Below, piece after piece: positions 60,881 through 64,000 of a DNA stretch of 64,000 bases. Below the pieces are notes generated by a model. It had not been told where the DNA came from and did not search any database. It was given only the letters and a program-made list of their open reading frames with translations. The position numbers and the translations under genes are program-made. Source of the stretch: Actinosynnema sp. ALI-1.44 (GTDB lineage Bacteria > Actinomycetota > Actinomycetes > Mycobacteriales > Pseudonocardiaceae); NCBI RefSeq assembly GCF_001984155.1, contig NZ_MTQO01000052.1, positions 558,001 to 622,000 on the forward strand. The letters are read 5' to 3'. The first letter of the stretch is position 1; each line of letters starts with the position of its first letter.

Positions 60881-61813
60881 GTGACGCGACGCGGTTTGGT
60901 GCTCGGGTGCGGCGGCACGGTCGGCAGCGCGTGGCAGGTCGGCGCGCTCGCGGCAGTGCGGGAGCAGTGGGGCTGGGATCCGCGGGACGCGGCCGTGATC
61001 GTCGGGACGTCCGGCGGGGCGAGCCTGGCCGCGATGCTCGGCTCCGGCGTCGGCACGGAGGAACTCGTGGCCGGGCAGCGTGGGCAGGCCGATGCGCGGG
61101 AGTCCGTACGACGGTTCTTCACCGAGCCGCCCGCCGCGTTTCCGGCGTTCCCCGCGTTGAGCGGGTCGTGGTCGCTGGTGAAGGCCGGGCGACGACAGCG
61201 CGCCTCGCTGATGACCATGACCGGCCTGGCTCCGGCCGGACGCACGGATCCGGGCTTCCTCGACGCCCTGGTGGACGACCTAGTACCGGACGGCGGCTGG
61301 GTCGCGCACCCCGCAGTGTGGGTCGTCGCGATGGACGCCCAGACCGGCGAGCGGACCGCCTTCGGCTCCCCCGCAACGCCCCGGGTGGCCCTGCGGGACG
61401 CCGTGCGGGCGTCCTGGGCCGTCCCCGGCTGGTATCCCCCGGTGCGGATCGGGGGCCGTGCGTACCTGGACGGCGGAGTGGCGTCGACGGGGTCGGCGGA
61501 TCTGCTGGTCGGCCAGGGCTTGGACGAGGTTCTGGTGGTCACGCCGATGGCGTCGGACAAGGGCGTCCGGGTCGGTGGCGTCGGCGGGCGGTTCGAGTCC
61601 CTGATGCGCAGGCCGATGAGCCGTGGCCTTGACCGTGAACTCGCCGCGCTGGCGGCGGACGGCGTGCGTGTCGTGCGGATCTTCCCGTCCACGGCCGAAC
61701 TCGCCGCGATGGGCCCGAACTTCATGAACCCGCGGCGGCGGCTGTCCGCGATGCGGACCGCGTTGGCCAACGTGCCACAACGACTTGATGCCCAGCTTGG
61801 AGGTACGCAGTGA
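60881..61813 (+). CDS. patatin-like phospholipase
   Basis: A 310-residue lipid acyl hydrolase. The nucleophile elbow is GTSGG (S44), the catalytic Asp is in LDGG near residue 196, and the oxyanion-type glycine run is GCGGTVG near the N-terminus. GTG start with CTGGAGG six bases upstream. It overlaps the SDR gene by four bases (GTGA), the first of three coupled genes. It probably releases fatty acids or esters for the following oxidative enzymes. Confidence 0.88.
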   Translation: MTRRGLVLGCGGTVGSAWQVGALAAVREQWGWDPRDAAVIVGTSGGASLAAMLGSGVGTEELVAGQRGQADARESVRRFFTEPPAAFPAFPALSGSWSLVKAGRRQRASLMTMTGLAPAGRTDPGFLDALVDDLVPDGGWVAHPAVWVVAMDAQTGERTAFGSPATPRVALRDAVRASWAVPGWYPPVRIGGRAYLDGGVASTGSADLLVGQGLDEVLVVTPMASDKGVRVGGVGGRFESLMRRPMSRGLDRELAALAADGVRVVRIFPSTAELAAMGPNFMNPRRRLSAMRTALANVPQRLDAQLGGTQ

Positions 61814-62685
61814 GGTATCCCGCGATCCCACTCGGCGGCGCGGTCGTCCTCGTGACCGGCGGCGGACGGGGAATCGGTGCGGCGACAGCGAGACTGTTCG
61901 CCGACCGCGGTGCCACCGTGTGGCTGGGCGATCTGGACGCCGACGTCGCCGCGGAGACCGCACGCGAAATCGGCCCGACGGCCCGCTCGCGCCCGCTCGA
62001 CGTCACCGACCGCGACTCGTTCACGGCGTTCGCCGATGCCGCCGTCGCCGAGCACGGCCGGATCGACGTGCTGGTGAACAACGCCGGTGTGATGCCGCTC
62101 GGGGACTTCGTCACCGAGCCGGACGCCACCAGCGCCACCACGATGGACGTCAACGTGTGGGGCCTGATCAACGGCATGCGCACGGTGCTGCCGCACATGA
62201 TCGAACGAGCACGAGGCCACGTGGTCAACGTCGCTTCCATGGCGGGCAAGGTCCCCATACCCGGCATGGCCGTGTACAACGCGAGCAAGTTCGCCGCCCT
62301 CGGCCTGTCACTGGCCGTCCGCGAGGAGTACGCGGACAGCGGGGTGAGCGTCAGCGCGGTGCTCCCGTCGGCCGTACGAACCCGGTTGTCCTCGGGAGTC
62401 CCGCTCGGGCACGGCATGCCCACGGTCGACCCGGAGGACATCGCCCGCGCCATCGTGGGCAGCGTCTCCCGTCGACGTGCCGAGATCCCGGTACCCGGTT
62501 ACCTCGCCGGGTGGGGACTGTTGAACACGGTCATTCCCGAACCGGTGATGCGACTGGGACGCCGGGCCATCGGTGACCGCCGCGCGCTCACGTCCGTCGA
62601 CCCGATCACCAGGGGCGCGTACGAACGCGCCATCGACAGCCAGACCCAGTCCCGCAAGCCTCGCAAGCAAGGAGCGGCATCATGA
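61810..62685 (+). CDS. short-chain dehydrogenase/reductase
   Basis: A 291-residue classical SDR: TGGGRGIGAA cofactor loop, NNAGVM, and the catalytic S-Y-K set in VASMAGKVPIPGMAVYNASKFAALG. Substrate unknown. GTG overlaps the patatin stop, and its own stop overlaps the monooxygenase ATG (ATGA). By position it oxidises or reduces an alcohol/ketone in the same pathway. Confidence 0.9.
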   Translation: MRYPAIPLGGAVVLVTGGGRGIGAATARLFADRGATVWLGDLDADVAAETAREIGPTARSRPLDVTDRDSFTAFADAAVAEHGRIDVLVNNAGVMPLGDFVTEPDATSATTMDVNVWGLINGMRTVLPHMIERARGHVVNVASMAGKVPIPGMAVYNASKFAALGLSLAVREEYADSGVSVSAVLPSAVRTRLSSGVPLGHGMPTVDPEDIARAIVGSVSRRRAEIPVPGYLAGWGLLNTVIPEPVMRLGRRAIGDRRALTSVDPITRGAYERAIDSQTQSRKPRKQGAAS

Positions 62686-64000
62686 CCGCACAGCACGAAG
62701 CGGTGATCATCGGCGCGGGTTTCGGCGGGATGGGTGCCGCCATCCAGCTCGACCGGCTCGGCATCCGCGACTACGTGATCCTCGACCGCGAGACCGACCT
62801 CGGCGGCACGTGGCACGTCAACCGGTATCCCGGGCTGGCGGTGGACATCGCGTCGGTGACGTACTCGTACTCCTTCGAGCCGAACCCGAACTGGTCACGC
62901 CTGTTCGCGCCGGGCGCCGAGCTGAAGCGTTACGCCGAGCACGTCGCCGACAAGTACGACCTGCGACGCCGCATGCGGTTCGGCACGACGGTCACGAGCG
63001 CGCGGTGGGACGAGGCGGCACAGCGCTGGCAGATCACTGTGGACGGTGCGGAGCCGTTGTCGGCCCGGTATCTCTTCACCGCCACCGGTTTCCTCTCGCA
63101 GCCCAAGACCCCGGACATCCCCGGGATCGAGACGTTCGCCGGGAAGGTCATCCACAGCGCCGACTGGGACGACAGCTACTCGCTGGCGGGCAAGCGCGCG
63201 GCGATCATCGGCACGGGCGCCACCGCCGTGCAGCTCATCCCCGAGCTCGCGGCGAAGGTCAAGGAGCTCACGGTCTACCAGCGCACGCCGATCTGGGTCG
63301 TACCGAAGGTCGACACCCCGATCCCCCGGCCGGTCCGCCGCCTGTTCGCGCGGTTCCCCGGCGTGCAACGAGCGGCCCGCCTGGTCAACTCGGCCGCGTT
63401 GGAGACGCTGTCGACGGTCGGCGTCCTGCACTACCGGCAGGCCCGCCTCGCCGCCAAGGGTGCCGAACTGCTGGCCCGTGCGCACCTGCTCGCCCAGGTG
63501 CGCGACCCGGCGACCCGGCGCAAACTCACCCCGCGGTACTCCTTCGGCTGCAAGCGCCCGACGTTCTCCAACAGCTACTTCCGCACGTTCAACCAGCCGC
63601 ACGTGAAGCTGGAGACGTCGTCGATCGACCTGATCAGGCCGCACGGCATCACCACGGCCGACGGGCAGACGACCGAGATCGACCTGCTGGTGCTGGCGAC
63701 CGGGTTCGACCTGTGGGAGACCAACTTCCCGGCGATCGAGGTGATCGGCCGGGACGGACTGGACCTGGGGAAGTGGTGGCGCGACACCAGGTTCCAGGCG
63801 TACGAGGGGGTCACGGTGCCGCGGTTCCCGAACCTGATCAGCCTCAACAGCCCGTACTCGTACACCGGGCTGTCGTTCTTCTGGACGATCGAGGGGCAGA
63901 TGAAGCACATCGCCAGGCTGTTCGGCGAGATGCGACGGCGCGGGGCGACCACGTTCGAGGTGACCGAGCGGGCCAACGACGACTTCCTGGCGAGGATGAC
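62682..64000 (+). CDS. flavin-containing Baeyer-Villiger-type monooxygenase (3' end beyond window)
   Basis: At least 439 residues of an FAD/NADPH monooxygenase. FAD site IIGAGFGGMGAA (9-20), the Baeyer-Villiger fingerprint F-x-G-x3-H-x3-W as FAGKVIHSADW (152-162), the second Rossmann IIGTGATAVQL (175-185), and the ATGF motif LVLATGFD. It inserts oxygen into ketones to give esters, or oxidises sulfur/nitrogen substrates as EthA does. Together with patatin (ester hydrolysis) and SDR (alcohol/ketone conversion), this forms a plausible ketone-to-acid route under TetR control. The open frame reaches base 64000. Confidence 0.93.
   Translation, partial: MTAQHEAVIIGAGFGGMGAAIQLDRLGIRDYVILDRETDLGGTWHVNRYPGLAVDIASVTYSYSFEPNPNWSRLFAPGAELKRYAEHVADKYDLRRRMRFGTTVTSARWDEAAQRWQITVDGAEPLSARYLFTATGFLSQPKTPDIPGIETFAGKVIHSADWDDSYSLAGKRAAIIGTGATAVQLIPELAAKVKELTVYQRTPIWVVPKVDTPIPRPVRRLFARFPGVQRAARLVNSAALETLSTVGVLHYRQARLAAKGAELLARAHLLAQVRDPATRRKLTPRYSFGCKRPTFSNSYFRTFNQPHVKLETSSIDLIRPHGITTADGQTTEIDLLVLATGFDLWETNFPAIEVIGRDGLDLGKWWRDTRFQAYEGVTVPRFPNLISLNSPYSYTGLSFFWTIEGQMKHIARLFGEMRRRGATTFEVTERANDDFLARM

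Noticed and set aside
1-64000. CRISPR arrays, tRNA, rRNA, insertion sequences, phage genes
   Set aside because: No regularly spaced repeats, transposase or integrase motifs, or recognisable structural RNA were seen; a dedicated tRNA scan was not possible.

Overview
The window is 64 kb of high-GC DNA, densely packed with genes on both strands, with frequent GTG and TTG starts and many 4-14 base start/stop overlaps. The gene content (AfsR/SARP regulators, a conservon-type roadblock/GTPase pair, PadR and TetR switches, LuxR-type two-component systems, MbtH, streptogrisin-type protease, snapalysin-like protease, mycothiol-type DinB protein) indicates an actinomycete, most likely Pseudonocardiales (Amycolatopsis, Kibdelosporangium, Lentzea or Saccharothrix type). 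That assignment is inference from gene families. I saw no rRNA, tRNA, CRISPR array, transposase or prophage.

Layout. 1-6.8 kb: a truncated SARP regulator, an HxlR regulator, a membrane protein with a degenerate GGDEF domain, and a DevS/DevR-like pair, with a DevR-box-like site in front of a PNPOx-fold gene. 6.8-10.3 kb: a coupled P-loop ATPase and membrane-anchored type-1 binding protein of unknown role. 10.4-14.5 kb: PhoD phosphatase, GDSL esterase, a wrecked sialidase/LamG gene and a GNAT. 14.9-21.8 kb: partial conservon, ADP-ribosylglycohydrolase, PadR-MFS operon, excalibur protein, ketopantoate reductase. 22-25.3 kb: divergent secreted S1 protease and NLP toxin-like protein, and a lipoprotein. 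25.4-33.4 kb: MFS exporter, unknown genes, xi-class hydroquinone reductase, frameshifted DinB gene, LLM flavoprotein, channel-like membrane protein, SARP remnant, metalloprotease. 33.5-43.4 kb: large FAD/Fe-S oxidoreductase, HTH regulator, TROVE/vWA protein with an ARPP-like partner, and, convergent to them, a 1257-residue STAND NTPase with a small two-helix membrane protein. 43.5-54.8 kb: full-length AfsR-type regulator, metal-chelate uptake and export genes around a Zur-like operator, LLM oxidoreductase, asparaginase, inositol monophosphatase-like enzyme, and an orphan methyltransferase-MbtH-LuxR operon. 55.2-64 kb: Nudix/DedA, a second LuxR two-component system, epimerase, and a TetR-controlled patatin-SDR-Baeyer-Villiger monooxygenase operon running off the end.

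The most striking system is at 39.3-43.4 kb. The small membrane protein carries two copies of a 21-residue motif in its tail, and the adjacent STAND NTPase carries one ungapped copy at its N-terminus, before the P-loop. This is the architecture expected of homotypic (possibly amyloid-type) signalling between a STAND sensor and a membrane effector. Its convergent neighbours (TROVE/vWA plus ARPP-like protein) suggest a stress, RNA-surveillance or defence neighbourhood.
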